A stretch of DNA of 64,000 nucleotides from Sarcomyxa edulis (GCA_009761415.1 QUOL01000022.1:62001-126000); one strand, 5' to 3'. Numbered from the stretch's first letter, positions 22,565 to 35,046 are shown. Notes: generated by a model from the sequence alone, not told the origin. A program made the numbers and translations.

Positions 22565-22924
22565 ATATCTCCAACTAGCGTCCTTGCCGCATTTCATTTC
22601 ATTGCGGTATCTTCAATTTATACATTTGTCGTATAAACCAAGTACATGCTTGGATCGTTCAACCGACGTTCAACAGATCAAGTACTTGGCCACGACGCCA
22701 CTGGCACTGGAGAGGCTTCCCTTTGGCTTGAGCTTCTGATATCAACAATACATCGCGACACCGTGACTTGGTCACGCTGACTGTTCATGTCAGTGTCAGT
22801 AGTAACACTCAGGACAAAGACTAAAGTCCTCACAGTGTCATTCTGGCTCTAAGGATATTCCGACCAGACTCCTTGGAAGACCAGCACTCACAACAGCGAT
22901 ATCTCGATTGGATGCTTCAGATAT

Positions 22925-23545
22925 GCCACCTCCCCGATATACAGAGGAAGAAGAGGCGGCTTTCATGAAGGAGTTGTTGACTGGACTGGGCGACTCTTTC
23001 TTCAATGCCGTACCTTGTCCCAACCCCATACCTATCAAGATTTGTAAATCTCGTCAAAGCCCACGCGCGAAACCTCCAGTTACCTCTTCTAAACCAATCC
23101 GTACACCCAACAGAACACACCCATTCGTTCGGAGTTATTTGCGGCTCAAGATGTGGACATGGAAGCTCTCATGGACGGAGTTCAAGACTGTGATTGTGAT
23201 GATATAGACTCGGACTTCCTCAGTTTCAAGAAAACCAAGCGTGTCTCGAACGTGAGGGACAACTCATCTTAGACGACTAGATTGATTCATTTAGTCCCCG
23301 CCACCATCAGACTACGTCCGAGAAACATGTACTCGATGTGTTGTGGAATCTATAATTGAAGGAGAGAGCAAGGATCAATTCCAGAAGGTATGCAGTCCAG
23401 ACTGTCCAGTCCAAATCACTCCATAACCCTGATTATTTCCTAATCTTAGACCTTGATAGTCCGGTTGGATCCTGGGCTTCAGCGCCGCTTCGTTATCCTC
23501 AAAGATGATTGGAGTGCAATAGATGTCCGGACTGGTATGTACGTC
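22925..23545 (+). pseudogene. Broken N-terminal part of a DNA2-like helicase-nuclease
   Basis: Plus-strand exons resemble the N-terminus of fungal Dna2, the nuclease-helicase of Okazaki-fragment maturation. MPPPRYTEEEEAAFMKELL starts at 22925, and a +1/-1 frame change near 23128 is needed to pass from NRTHPFV to LFAAQDVDMEALMDGVQD. Later parts read DYVRETCTRCVVESI (about 23310) and RRFVILKDDWSAIDVRTG (about 23490), matching the region before the nuclease domain. After this the match ends. With the frameshift, a truncated length and the missing remainder, it is a pseudogene fragment. Confidence 0.7.
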
Positions 23546-23633
23546 GAGAAGAAGGGACATTGCGATCGAGTATGATGGGACGCTTTCCATCAATACGTGT
23601 CGACGACATTCTCGACGGCCTAGTGTTTACAGG

Positions 23634-23990
23634 TCATCGCTTGCACCCCCTCTCATTGTCAATAGTAGGTGGAGGAAACGGCTCTGCATCAAACAAGGCC
23701 GCCTTTCCGTGTCTTCTCATCATATATCCAGCCATCTCATGCCAAAGGCCATTCAGGCCCCTCAATTCGTTACGCCCGGAAGGAATTCGGACATTTTCAC
23801 TCTGGGCATGATACAGTAGCCCGGATGGCACTTTGACTGCGTACCGCTCGGAAGTCGAGAGGATATGTAACATGGTTTGAGCGCGGTGCTCCAGTCCTGC
23901 AACGGCTCCCTCAGACTGTCGCAAAATTAGAATGCCAAATCATAGCACCTCCAGCGATAGCGACTTGTCTCTCTTTAGATCAGCAAGTCA
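23634..23990 (-). pseudogene. Inverted DNA2-like nuclease-domain fragment
   Basis: On the opposite strand to the preceding fragment, 23634-23924 encodes VAGLEHRAQTMLHIL, ERYAVKVPSGLLYHAQSE, IPSGRNELRGL, HEMAGYMMRR and PPTIDNERGCKR. This is the part of the Dna2 RecB-like nuclease domain that leads to its iron-sulfur cysteines. Stops interrupt the sequence before it (around 23945-23960), and the match ends abruptly at 23634 where the cysteine cluster should continue. Together with the plus-strand N-terminal piece about 90 bp away it shows that a DNA2 copy was cut and inverted. Confidence 0.7.
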
Positions 23991-24123
23991 AATTAGTTGT
24001 AGCTCCATCTTCGATAACTGCCTCGTAGTTTGATCATTAGTTAGACATTCTTTACTTGTAGTATCTCTAAGTCACTCAGATGGAATATATGTGCAGATTG
24101 AAAAGACAATAAATGGGCGCAAG

Positions 24124-25519
24124 TCATCCCGAGTTATTCGAGAGCGAAACAGACGGGGATGCTACATTATAATTTGCTCCTGCACCATCCACGGGACCAC
24201 CACCACCCCGAGTCATTATCGAGTTCAGTATCAAAGCCAATCCATTCATCTGCGCGGCTTGAAGCAACGACACGTTGATCTCGAGGTTGAGCATCGTGCC
24301 ATTCGCTGACGAGCTGCGAAGGATGGCGGGAGGGAGAGGCTGCTGACTGGACGGCGGCGGGAGAGAAGAAACTGCGACGGGTATGATTCCAAGAGCATGC
24401 AAGGCGGGGAGGGATGATATAGGGAGTTGGACGGGGATGGCGGCTCCAGGCGTATAAGGTACGGCGGCTGGGGCTGGGGCTGGGGGTGGAGGAGCAGGAA
24501 CAGGAGCATGAACGGGTTGCGTAGAGGCGTACATGGGAGCGGATGGTGAGTAGGGTTGGGCGTACGAATAGGGATATCCGTGGTAGAATTGCGGTTGGAC
24601 TTGGAGAGTTGGGGCGTGCGAGTAGTGTGGCCTGCTCGGCATGGCGGCTAAGCGCTTCTCTCGTTCCCTCTTCTCTAGTTCGTTTCGTGCGCTGCGTAGC
24701 TCCGAGGTCATATAGGTAGTTTCTATCCGATCACCTTCGAGGACAGCTTGGGCAAGGAAATATGCCTGGTCATCCGGTGCGGTACGCTGAAACTAGAATT
24801 TAGATTGATAGACTAGAAGGACTATGACGGAGCTCACCTTGCCAGATCTGATTCTCGCATTTCGAAATCTTCGTAGCAATTTCTCTCGCCTCGAAAAACA
24901 CTCCAACGCAAATTTAGTTTCTAAATTTCGTTCAAGGTTGGGAGACAGTCCTGTGAGGATGATGGCGCACGTTCGACGTACCTGCAATCTCGTTTCTGAG
25001 ATCATCTTCAGGCGTAGCCTTACGTTTACCCTTTCCGAGTCCCTTTACTACGGCCAAGTCCTCCTGCGGTTGTTGGAAGACATGATATGGGAGTAGTCGA
25101 TTTATAACATCTTGAGTATCCAAGAACGGTGTATCAACGTCGGGATGTAGTACAGCAGCTTGGTCGGCGGCGAGACGAGCTGCGAATCTGGTAACACAAA
25201 AAAAATAAGCGAGTAGATGTAGTAATGGGTGGATTTCTACGCACCTAGCGGCGGTCTTCTCTATGACCTGCTCTTCATCCTCTGTTCGTTTTTTCTTTAT
25301 CGATTTTCTAGGAACAACAGTATCGTTTGCAGGTGCGATGACGTTCGATGGAATGGGACGATCATGCCAAGTAGATGGTCCTGCATAAGAAGACGATGCT
25401 GTATTCCAGCTAAAATTTTGAGTGGTGAAACTGACGGGTGTTGGGGTAGATTTTTGGGCGCTTTCAGAAACAGATGAGTTGAGTTGAGAGTGAAACGACG
25501 AGGAACCGGCATTCGACAT
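24124..25519 (-). CDS. GLTSCR1-domain protein, putative SWI/SNF-associated subunit
   Basis: ATG at 25517-25519 (MSNAGSSSFHSQLNSS); four exons. After a Ser-rich start and a basic patch (RKSIKKKRTEDEEQ), exon 2 has FAARLAADQAAVLHPD, then TPFLDTQDVINRLLPYHVFQ, the signature of the GLTSCR1 conserved region. Exon 3 is a basic helix (REKLLRRFRNARI) and exon 4 a coiled coil (SELRSARNELEKREREKR) followed by a long Pro/Ala-rich tail. In animals GLTSCR1/BICRA joins the non-canonical BAF chromatin-remodelling complex through this domain; fungal roles are inferred only from the domain. An in-frame longer start exists at 25612. The stop of CDC23 lies 155 bp upstream on the same strand. Confidence 0.75.
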
Positions 25520-25673
25520 TTGCTCGCTAACTTTGTTGTGCTTTGCGTGGAACAGACGTGACCGCGCGAAACCTTTGGACTTTAGGGCAGGTAACAAAAA
25601 CTTGTATAACAACGAACATATGTATATGATGGATAACAGTAAGTACAGACACTACACACAAGAAGAGTCAAGA

Positions 25674-28262
25674 TCATTCAGTAACACCCGCTGAAGGGTC
25701 TCGTTGATCTTGATTCGACCCCGGGACCGCAGCAGAATCAGACGTGTCACCGGCCCTAAAAACAGGTTCCCCGACGGCCGCCTTGCGTTGCAGGGCAGCT
25801 TTCACCAACTTCAGAACCTCGGTCGCCCGACCAACCTCCTCCGCATTACTCTTGGCGACTCTTTCCAAGTACTCTTTAGCAAGCAACAGGTCGCCATCAG
25901 GAATTTTCAGTTGATATTCGGCAACCTCGACGATAGACTTGGCATATTCTTGTATCGGGCGAACTAGGTGGCCTTGCCGTCAGAAACTCGCAATTCTTGA
26001 TGAAGAACAATGAACAATGAGGAATGCCACCCACCATCAGCTTGGCAGACTTCGACTACCCTTCGGTGATATGCCACAGATTCGGCGTGTTCGTTTAGAT
26101 CGCGATGGAGCTTGGCTAATTTCAGGTTGATAGTAGTTTCGTGTGGATCTGCCCCGATAAGGGCCCGCTTCAGGCACTCGATAGCTTCTCGGTATCTATG
26201 AGCGGATAGAAGGAATGAGGCGGTGTACATACATGGGAGTAAGATGGAGGTAGAACTACGTGGACGTACCTTTCAATCTCTTCATAGCACATACCTTGTG
26301 CTTGCCACAACCGTACATCGTAAGGTCTATCGTGGAATAGTATTTTAGCCGAGGGGTTCGTCGAGGAGTAGTCAAACCCCACCTCAACGCCGTGGCATGT
26401 TGATAGTAATGTAACGCGTACTGGTGCATGTTAAGGAGCTCATAAGCTTGTCCTAAACCGTACCACGCCCTGTAATCCTTTCGATTCACATCTACAAGAA
26501 CGTGAGTCCACTGGGAATACCGCGCGATAAGACGACAGACAACATACCCACGGCCCGTCGATAGGCTTCAATTGCGGCATGAGAATTCTTCATTTCAACG
26601 TATTCGTGACCCATGAGGGTCCAGGCAGACAGATAAGTCCGATCGAGCTGCGTGGCTCGTCTGAAATATTTGACGGCCTTTTCGTGCTCAGCCCGAAGAG
26701 AATAGTGGTTACCTGTGAACATGAGACGTCTGAATATCGCGGAGCAGGGTAGCTACCGAAATTTAGAGACGTACCGACAAGACAGCAAACTTCCGGTCTA
26801 TCTTTATCCAAAGCAAGAAATTCATGAGCAAGTCGCGACAGTTTCAGTCGGTTATCCGTGACATAAAGAATATTTGAGAAAACGTCGATATCATCGACAC
26901 GGTACGGATCCAAGTTCATTATTCTTTCAAATTGAGCCTCTGCCTGACTAAAGTCTAGATAAAAGTGAGAAGATGGAACGTTAAACAGACAGCGGGCCGG
27001 GGGACGAACCATGTAGATGGTAGAGCACACACGCCCGAAGGCTCATGATCCACAGACAATCGGGGAAATAGTCTGGACTGAGAAGCCTGTCGCACAGCCC
27101 GAGCTCGTTTTCTGATGGATTATGAAGTTCGTTCAACGTTTTAATTTGGAACATTTGTACCAAAGGATGAGTCGGTGGTAACGGGATGAGCAATAGGAGC
27201 GAAGATAACTGCGTGATAATGAAATGAGATAGTGTCACGGAGAGGGGCTATAAAATTACATACCTCTTCTCCATCCCCGATACAGCTCCCTAATAAGGTC
27301 CAGGCAGACCAGTTCCATGGAAACCCTGCGATAGAGAGCAAAGCACTCTCTATCGCTTCTTCTCTTCGCGAGAGACGCGAAAGGAACAATGCTTTTCTAT
27401 AGCAAACCACACCGTCTACCTCATGACACAAACAGAAATATATGGATAGAACCAACATACAAGAAAAGCAACCATGGGTCTGTGGCGTCTCTAACCATTT
27501 GGTAAAGATCATTCAAAGACGCGTTCACGGGCACGGGGGGCTGATGTCGATTATCTAAGAAAGTAAGATGTGGGGTCGAATATATCTCACGGGAAGAGAA
27601 GCTCACTGTCAAGTTTGTGCCACTCTCGCAGAGCTTTGCTTTCGCTGGCCTAGACACTGTATAAGCGTGACAAGACGACTCACGTTGAAAGTCAGTGCGC
27701 TCACCAAAAATTGGCTATAGATACTCAGAAACCGGCCTTTAGAGCTCTCACAAGTACGCAAGACATGGACAGCGCGTAGGTATTCTCGGCTCTCCATGTA
27801 AGCACGGGCAGCCGCTATGATATCTTGATCCTTTTTTTCCAGTTCATATTCCATCGCACGCACAGCCGGCGGTAGACTTTGCAGTGGTGGAGCATGTGGG
27901 TGTCGCCTCGGTCCAGGTGTTGATGTTGATGGTGGAATCGCGTCATTATGCAGGGATACGGATATATGTGTGTGGCTAGGTGAATCCTCGGTGAATGCGA
28001 GGGATGACACCGGAGGTGAACCTGTCCGTGCGGGTGTAGATGTTGAAAAAGTCGAGAGAGTAGACGAAGAGGGCGCGTCTTTTCGTTTTGAGGCTGGTAT
28101 GGCCAAAACGAGTTCAGATGACCTGAGAGAGTGTGGTGTTTTCGGATCCGAAGTGTAGTGTAAGTAGTGAAGAGGTGCGTACCATTTAGACGCGACAGAG
28201 AGCCCTCTGGAAGAGCATTCTTTGACAGCGTTCCTTAGTTCCTGCACCATATGCATATCCAT
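25674..28262 (-). CDS. CDC23: Anaphase-promoting complex subunit 8 (Cdc23)
   Basis: TPR-repeat scaffold of the APC/C ubiquitin ligase. The spliced minus-strand protein starts with [16 protein letters not shown] and [14 protein letters not shown], typical of the Cdc23 N-terminal dimer region. It carries a Ser/Pro-rich insert (about 28140-27900), then [23 protein letters not shown] and a chain of TPRs: [102 protein letters not shown] and [14 protein letters not shown]. The C-terminus ends in a polar tail. Around ten introns, several between TPRs. The Ser/Pro insert is longer than in yeast. The start was chosen because the frame before it has no family match. Confidence 0.9.
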
Positions 28263-28622
28263 CTTTCTAGCAACAATCACGGAGACGACGTGCAATAGAA
28301 CGTGGTGAATTCGAATCCAATTCTGCTGGTAAAATGGCCAAGAAAAAACCTCTATTCCCAAGTGGCAATGACACTGCCAAGAAAGTCGTAGATGTCCTTC
28401 GGATATGAAATTTAAATTCTAGACGTGACAAAGATATGTCTTGAGGTTGATTGTCGTGGTTCTGGACAGACAAGATAGAAGGAGGAAGTGCTGAGGTTTC
28501 CATTTTGGGAGCTCGCGTTCTTCATTTCCACGCATCGGACCAGCCCCGCGTCTCATCCACACCACTTGGACAACAATTGGCAACCTTGGGCAGCTCTTGG
28601 ATTAGAATTTACAGAGAGAACA
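28263..28622. promoter_or_regulatory. Shared divergent promoter region of CDC23 and ALG14
   Basis: 360 bp between the two head-to-head start codons. It includes a minus-strand open frame (METSALPPSIL..., 28503-28267) with no family match; this may be 5' leader sequence of CDC23, possibly with an intron ending at TTGCTAG near 28270. No specific factor site could be supported. Confidence 0.45.
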
Positions 28623-29526
28623 TGGTAATTTATCTGATTCTGATCGCGCTGTTTTTGTGTCTCCTACGCTTGTACATCATCCTGCCCGGCGCACGGCCGA
28701 AAAACGTGGCCCAGAGAAAGACATGTAGTCTGGCAGTATTTTTGGGCTCAGGTAATTGATATCCAAAAAAATCGAGATGATCAACGCTGAAATCGGATTT
28801 TTCATGCTGTAGGTGGCCATACTAGCGAGGCCTTGACGCTTATCTCTGCACTCGACTTTGATCGCTATTATCCTCGCACCTACGTTATCAGCGAAGGGGA
28901 CAGCCTAAGTGCACAGAAAGCCATGTCCTTGGAATCCAACAAGGCTGTGGAACCTACCTTCCAACCGGTACTTTGCTCGGTGACTCTCTCAGACAGATTG
29001 CTGAGAATTTTATTCCAGTACACCCTTCTGACTATACCACGCGCGCGACGCGTCCACCAATCCCTACTAATGACTCCTCCAACCGCGTTATTCTCTCTGA
29101 TATCATGTATCTACCGCATAACAATAATACCCATCCTATCTCGCTCTCCTTTTGCGGACGTCCTGATCCTAAATGGGCCGGGAACTTGCTTCATACTTTG
29201 TGCAGCTATCTACGTGAACAAGGTATGTTTCTGTATTTATAAACCGATACGACCGTTCATCATTTTCTGTTGTACCAGTTCTTGGGTCTACGATCGCCGA
29301 GGCTCGTTTACGTTGAGTCCTTTGCCCGAGTCCGAACGTTGTCTCTATCAGGCAGACTTCTGCGCCCGTTTGTTGACAGGCAAGTCCTTGGCAGTCTCTT
29401 TATCTCCTCTGGTTTGATTCGAGATTAGTCTTGTTATATACTTATCTATGAGTTAGGTTCGTCGTTCAATGGCCAGAGTTGCTCCAGGGCCAAGGGAGAG
29501 GAGAGTGTCGCGGCTGGCTCGTATAA
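28623..29526 (+). CDS. ALG14: UDP-GlcNAc transferase membrane subunit Alg14
   Basis: ER membrane protein that recruits catalytic Alg13 for the second step of dolichol-linked oligosaccharide synthesis in N-glycosylation. It starts with a membrane anchor (MVIYLILIALFLCLLRLYIIL), then VFLGSGGHTSEALTLISAL with the glycosyltransferase-1 glycine loop, FDRYYPRTYVISEGDSLS, TIPRARRVHQSLL, ADVLILNGPGTC, RSPRLVYVESFARVRTLSLSG, and the C-terminus VVQWPELL...GECRGWLV used in Alg13 binding. Introns are short; the last exon starts at 29459. Length of about 225 residues fits the family. Confidence 0.92.
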
Positions 29527-30100
29527 ATTCAAAAGCGATACTGACTAGCATCACGGTATCTGTCGAGTTCTTTCGATCTATATATTCATTATCGGGGCTT
29601 TTCTGATCACCCCTCCGGAACAACGGGTGCGTGAACCCATTCAAAGCTCTAGCTATCTCTCAAGGTGGACATTGTATGAGAGGTCTAATGTCGTCCTTCG
29701 CTTATCATATACCCATGAGTTCCTAAACTACTGACAGAACTTGATCCCTGCCCTTCGGTACGCGAGGCTGTACAGGATGTTCGTTATTGATTCCGCCGCG
29801 ATGCTTCGTTTTGTCTTGGCCTGTCAGTTTCTCCACCCTTACCATACGACTCGGGCATGGGGCGTCGGGCTATAGAACGCCCGCAGGATCGAGAAACGAC
29901 CAAGGTCATGCTTGGGCAGAACATCGGTGGAAAATAGCACAAGTATTTCTCGTTTCGCGTTTGGCGGGATATATTGGCAAGATGAAGAAGCATTCGTATA
30001 CATTACAATCAAACAGATATCAAAACAAATTTCGAACCAGTAGACGACTCAAGCCCTCCCAAGACGCTCCATTGTCGCCTCAATCGAAAATCATAGCCAA
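29527..30100. other. Intergenic region between convergent ALG14 and U2AF1
   Basis: 574 bp with no supported gene. Frames on both strands lack motifs. It probably holds the two facing 3' untranslated ends. Confidence 0.45.
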
Positions 30101-31032
30101 TCACTTTCTCGTCCATCGATCTTCCCCAGTGTTGCCTCCTCTTTTCGGACTAGCACTTCGTCCACGACCTCCTTCCCTCTTGCCTGGTTCCCAGCCTCCA
30201 CCTCCAGCATCCGCTTTCGCAGGGTTCAATCGTCTTTCGAGCCTCTGCCCAGCACGTAGAGAAGATACCAGTTCCTTGGACGCCAACCGCAGATGCATGA
30301 AGTTGCAGAATCCACCCCGGTTACATTCGCCGTTCTCGTTTTGACGACAACATGCTTCGCGGAAATCCGTAACGGGTGATAGTTCGGCGTATAATGGACG
30401 GCCTGGAAGTTGTAACGCGGTAAATTTTTTGAAAGAGAGAGACAGATCAAATGGTTGGAGTGTTACTTACCAGCATACCAGCGGTCATTCAAGTTGTCAA
30501 CAGCTGCTTGAGCTTCGGTCTCCCATTCATAACGAGCGTAGACGTTTCCAATGAGATGATCTCCAACGTTATCGCAAACCTACAAGTTAAATTAGAAATG
30601 AGGCTAAGATGCAAGGGGAACGTTTTACTCACATGTAGCTCCAAAAGATGTCCAAACTTCGAAAGCTCGCAATACAGATCTTCGTAAACAGCGTCGAATC
30701 CTTCCTGGAGCTCCCTATCGGTAAGCTTGCAGACAGGGTCGTGCGCGGGGTTGTGGTAGACGTTTGGTAGGAGTATTGTTTGTGAAAATGGAGGTTTGAT
30801 GTGTTTTCTCGAGCAGCGGTCACCGTGGCGGCATGCACCAATCTAACGTGATAAATTGAGACTCTGCATTTCAGACGACAGAATGAAAGAAAAGAACGTA
30901 CTTTGTAGTAGAAAGAACAGTTTACACGATCCTGTTCGGTTCCGAAGATATTTGCCTGAAATCGAGTAGAATGTGAGCACAATTTCACCACGCAATGGGA
31001 TTGTATCTACAACTCACCAAATGGGATGCCAT
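30101..31032 (-). CDS. U2AF1: Splicing factor U2AF small subunit (U2AF35)
   Basis: Recognises the AG of the 3' splice site as partner of U2AF65. Exon 1 starts MASHL at 31032. The next exons encode AKIFGTEQDRVNCSFYYK and the first C3H zinc finger (GACRHGDRCSRKH-like), TILLPNVYHNPAHDP, LQEGFDAVYEDLYCELSKFG, the UHM (atypical RRM) with LHVCDNVGDHLIGNVYAR and WYAGRPLYAELSPVTDFREACC, and the second zinc finger GECNRGGFCNFMHLR. The tail is Gly/Arg-rich with few RS dipeptides. About 240 residues as in animals. At least four introns. Confidence 0.92.
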
Positions 31033-33569
31033 GTCGGATTCTTTGCGTAGAAACTACGGTGGCAAGTTGTAAGTTCGAGTTCAAGATGAATTCGTTCAAC
31101 TTCCGTCATGAAAATCTCGTGGCTTACAAATCACAGCCCTTAGCAAAATAAGCGTAAATTATTGGGCGTTACCCGAATCGTCTGGAACGGCCGTTGCCGC
31201 CGTCTTGCCATCATCTCGTCTTTTTGTATCATGGTGGGTACGAAGCTCAACAGGTTTGTTCTCCAAGGGCATGTACTTCCAATTGTTGCTTGCTGGTAAC
31301 GTTGATTTCCATCCCCCATAAATCACCAGTGCGCCCAGTGGCTTCTGCAGATCCTTTTTCCGAATGTTTTCATCAGAATGACATGGATCTGCAGAGGTTA
31401 CCCGTCACTGTATATGAGCGTGTATGTCGCCAGAGAACCAATGTATTTGACTGGATCCCGCACCCAGGAAATTAGCGGACGACTCACGTCTCGCCACATC
31501 TCTGACTCGCGATATGCATGGTACGTGCCGCACGAATAGCAACGTTTCTTGGCAGAGAATCTAGCTTACAGCACCTGCTCACCCCCGGGAAGACTACCGA
31601 TGTATCCACTTCCATTGCCGTCATATAGACTTACCGCGAGGTTATCCTCTTTCTAGATACGGTCGTGCCATTGTGGCACTTCTTTGCGCGCCTTCTATGA
31701 TATTTAACCACGCTCTAGCTATGTTTTTCTTGGCGCGAGCAGTCGGCGTCGGAGTACCACATTGATACCAATTGGTGCGACCTCTATTTTCCCTGGAAAT
31801 AATGCAGGTCTCCGTCTCTCATTCCTGAGAAACCCCCCTGCTTCTACGTATGGTCGTGTTGACCAGGGGTGCCTTTTCAGATTTTGGGGTGACAAGTCGT
31901 GACGGCAGGCATTTGTATCAACGAACCCCTAGCACATGCACTCAGGAATCCCGACGGTCCTTCCCTCTATTCGTATCACTCCACCGTGTCTTCACCGATC
32001 TAGGAATATCAAATTTGTGCGTCGGCCCCGGGGACAGAGGTCATTATTAAGTGCCTATATTTCTACGCGACATTACTGTCAATCTCGGTCTCCAGCTTTG
32101 ACATGGAAAAATCACGACTCGACTTGTCTACCAGACAAGCACCGTATCAAAGAGGTACATCTTCGAATCAGCCACAAGTCCATACCACGACTATGTTATC
32201 TCATTGTTCCCAGTCGGAGTACTATGTGAGAGATTTCTCGTCTTCCTGCAGTGAGACTCGCATCTAACTGCATCAAACGTTTCTGATATACAGGCAGAAG
32301 CTGGAATGAGAAAATCCTACGTAACACTGTATTCAGTATCGCCCGTGAATGCATTGTTTCTCCGAGTCGATAAGACGTGTGTGAAGGCCGTTCTCTCGGT
32401 AGCTCTTCTCTGTGGTAAGTACCTTCTACGATCGTCTTGGCAGTGCTTGGCTGGATTATTAACGTTAAATTATATGTTCATCCAGGAAAGCATGTATTCT
32501 CTCTGGGCACCGGTATTTGGCTCACCAGAATTGTTCAAATAATATTTGGCTATACCCAAGCTGGGTCTTTAAATTCGCTCTATCGTTGAGAATTCTTTTT
32601 CCCATCTTACAACCTCGATTGTATCCTGACAGCTATCTGCATTTAGATTTCAATTCCTAAAGGACCTAGCCCATCGATTTAATTATGGTGACACAATTGA
32701 CCATTTGTCTGGCTCGTGGATTTCATACGACATGGGGTAAATTGAGCGGCTGACGGCTGTTCCTAGACACCGCTGGGCGACTCAACCCGACAGAGTGTAA
32801 ACTTCAAGGCGGTGCAACAGAATCAGAGCACCGTGTTCTTTGTGCGCCTTCCTTCAACCTCGTCCGTCGGGCGCAGCCATCCAATAGGAATCAGAAACTC
32901 ACTGAGTAATCCAAGAACCACACTCCACGCCGCCTGTTTTCGCCGGTGGTTATCGGGAAACCCATGAATGCCTTGTATATCCGAGTGGTCAGTACGTTCT
33001 TTTACAGCATCTTCTCAAGAGGAGGCATTCATCAATTGTATGTATTCCAAGCTCCCACCGTGAAGTGTATATAGCATGCCATTGGCGGGCATATTTCACA
33101 GACTTCCTCCTTACATCATCGTTCTCTCCTTTGCTCAGTTCGATCGAGGCCTGAGAAGGAATCCGAAGGACCAGCTTCTCCCGATTAAGTTGATCTCATA
33201 TGACTTTGGATTTCATGCTAAGCGTGAGTATATATGAATCGCCCAGCACGTTAGTCGAGCTGATCTTCGATTTTGCCTGCCAATTTCGTGCATTTCTGCT
33301 AAATAAGACTTGTATCACGAACGACGCACGGCGAACTCGGTGTTCCCAGAGGAAACAAGTACACATATCATAAACGTACAGCAACAACATGAGAGAATGG
33401 ATAAACCGTAGTGTACAAGAGCGATACAGAGCGCGTGGCCTATATACTCTGCTGGTATTGGGGAGGGAGTTGAAGAAAAGGAATCCAGAACGATCTAGGA
33501 TAGTTGATAAATTAATCCAAAAAAAAAACTTTCGCTGCATCGCATCGCATGTAGATATATCGTCCAAAG
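31033..33569. other. Gene-poor 2.5 kb, no supportable gene
   Basis: No frame longer than about 130 codons, and none with a recognised motif. Short hydrophobic frames such as PSMIFNHALAMFFLARAVG near 31700 hint at decayed membrane-protein sequence, but they are broken by stops. The 31033-31200 part should hold the U2AF1 promoter. Confidence 0.45.
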
Positions 33570-35046
33570 CTATCCGCGCCGAGGAGGCTCCCAAGACATA
33601 AAAGAATCATCACAAGAGATAGAGGAATCCATCGTCGGCATCATATCCCATGACCGAAGCGAATGTAGGGACTGAGGAGAGATAGTGGACATCGGGAAAT
33701 TGTTGGTATTAGATGAACCGTATGCAGCACCTGGGTGCATCATGTGGGATGACATGGCGTGCTGAGCGTCTGATGTCAAGGGAGAAGACGTGTCTTCTAT
33801 TGGTGTAGATATATTGCCTAGAGTATTGCTGTAGAGTGGATTAGCGATTAACGTCGGATTAATACCAGATGTCAAGAAATGACAACTTACGTGGTAAATG
33901 CATCTAGTTGAGCAATACGTTGGGTGAGTAGGCAGTTCGAGCCTGAGCGGTGACTTGGCGAGCGAGCAAGAACATCGGCAGCTTTTCGAAGTCGTAGTGA
34001 TAGTTCGAGAACGACATTGTAGCTAGCCGATTCGTGTAGACATCCACAATGTTCACCCTGATGCTGCGGCTTCATGAAGCACGACTCCTCGTGGGGCTGG
34101 TGGTCGTCTTTTGGGAGTGGGTCGTACATATTCTCCTGAGAGCCGATGAGCCCGGGATATGACATGAACATGGATGCCAGATCAAATTCGTGCTGCATGT
34201 CCGCCTGACCAGCGATAGTCACCTGGGGTTGAGTGAATTCATCTGTCGGAGTCATCGTGGATGGAGATGGAGTGCTGAATGGCGAAGAAGAGAAGTAGGT
34301 CGAGTTTGAGGATAGGGTACTCTTAGTGTCGAGATGGGAAAGAAGCGTTGGAGATGGGTATGCGTTAATCAGCTGAGGAACGGGAGAGGCATTGGCGCCT
34401 TCGACTTTGTCTGAAGAAGAAACCGAACTCGGAGGTGATGGAGCACTCAATGGGCTAGAATCCCCAGACGAGGTGTCATCGGATGCCCTGTTTTGAGAGC
34501 GAGAATGCCACTTTTCGAATTCCTCTCCTGGTATAGAACCAGATTGTACCCACCGAGGATGTGGTTTATTTTTCAGCTGTGGAGAAGTGACGTCAGTATC
34601 TGGGTTATGCAAGTCCGTAATGCAGATTGTGTCACCTCTCTGATAACCCCTTCCAATTCTGCGACACGCTTGATCAGCCTGGCGCTTTCGTCCTGAGAGT
34701 CGGGCCTTTGATTGGGGTCATCGACCTCGTAGACACAGAGGCCCGTCTGAGAGAGACGCAATGAGTTACGCTTGACATACTTATGGATGTTATACTTACG
34801 AGCCCCAACTGGGTACAACGCGCACAAGCAGGTCGTTTTCGATCGCACTGGGTGGATGATTGGGTTCAGGATCCGAGATATGACTTTGTATATGAATGGA
34901 GTGGTACGCACCATTCTTTTCGATGTATGACAGTTCAAGCAAGACTGTGTCGTTCTATTGCGACGACGTTTACGATGATCACCATCTGGAGCTGGAACAG
35001 AATCGGCAGCTGCACGTTTTTTGCGAGTGATGGGCTCCGGGGACAT
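33570..35046 (-). CDS. Zn2Cys6 fungal transcription factor
   Basis: ATG at 35044-35046 (MSPEPITRKKRAAADS). A basic nuclear-localisation-like patch (DHRKRRRNRTTQS) precedes the binuclear zinc cluster, which is split over three exons: CLNCHTSKRM, CDRKRPACARCTQLGL, and the final Cys in TGLCVYEVDD. The spacing reads C-X2-C-X6-C-X6-C-X2-C-X8-C. A short coiled coil follows (ESARLIKRVAELEGVIRE), then a Ser/Pro-rich region, HGE/HCGCLHE with extra cysteines, and a hydrophobic helix (YNVVLELSLRLRKAADVLAR). The protein of about 440 residues lacks the large fungal-specific middle homology domain. A DNA-binding regulator; targets unknown. Five exons. Confidence 0.85.

Noticed and set aside
28267..28503. 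METSALPPSIL frame as a separate small gene
   Set aside because: Sits in the CDC23/ALG14 promoter, has no match and no spliceable continuation that improves CDC23; better read as leader sequence.
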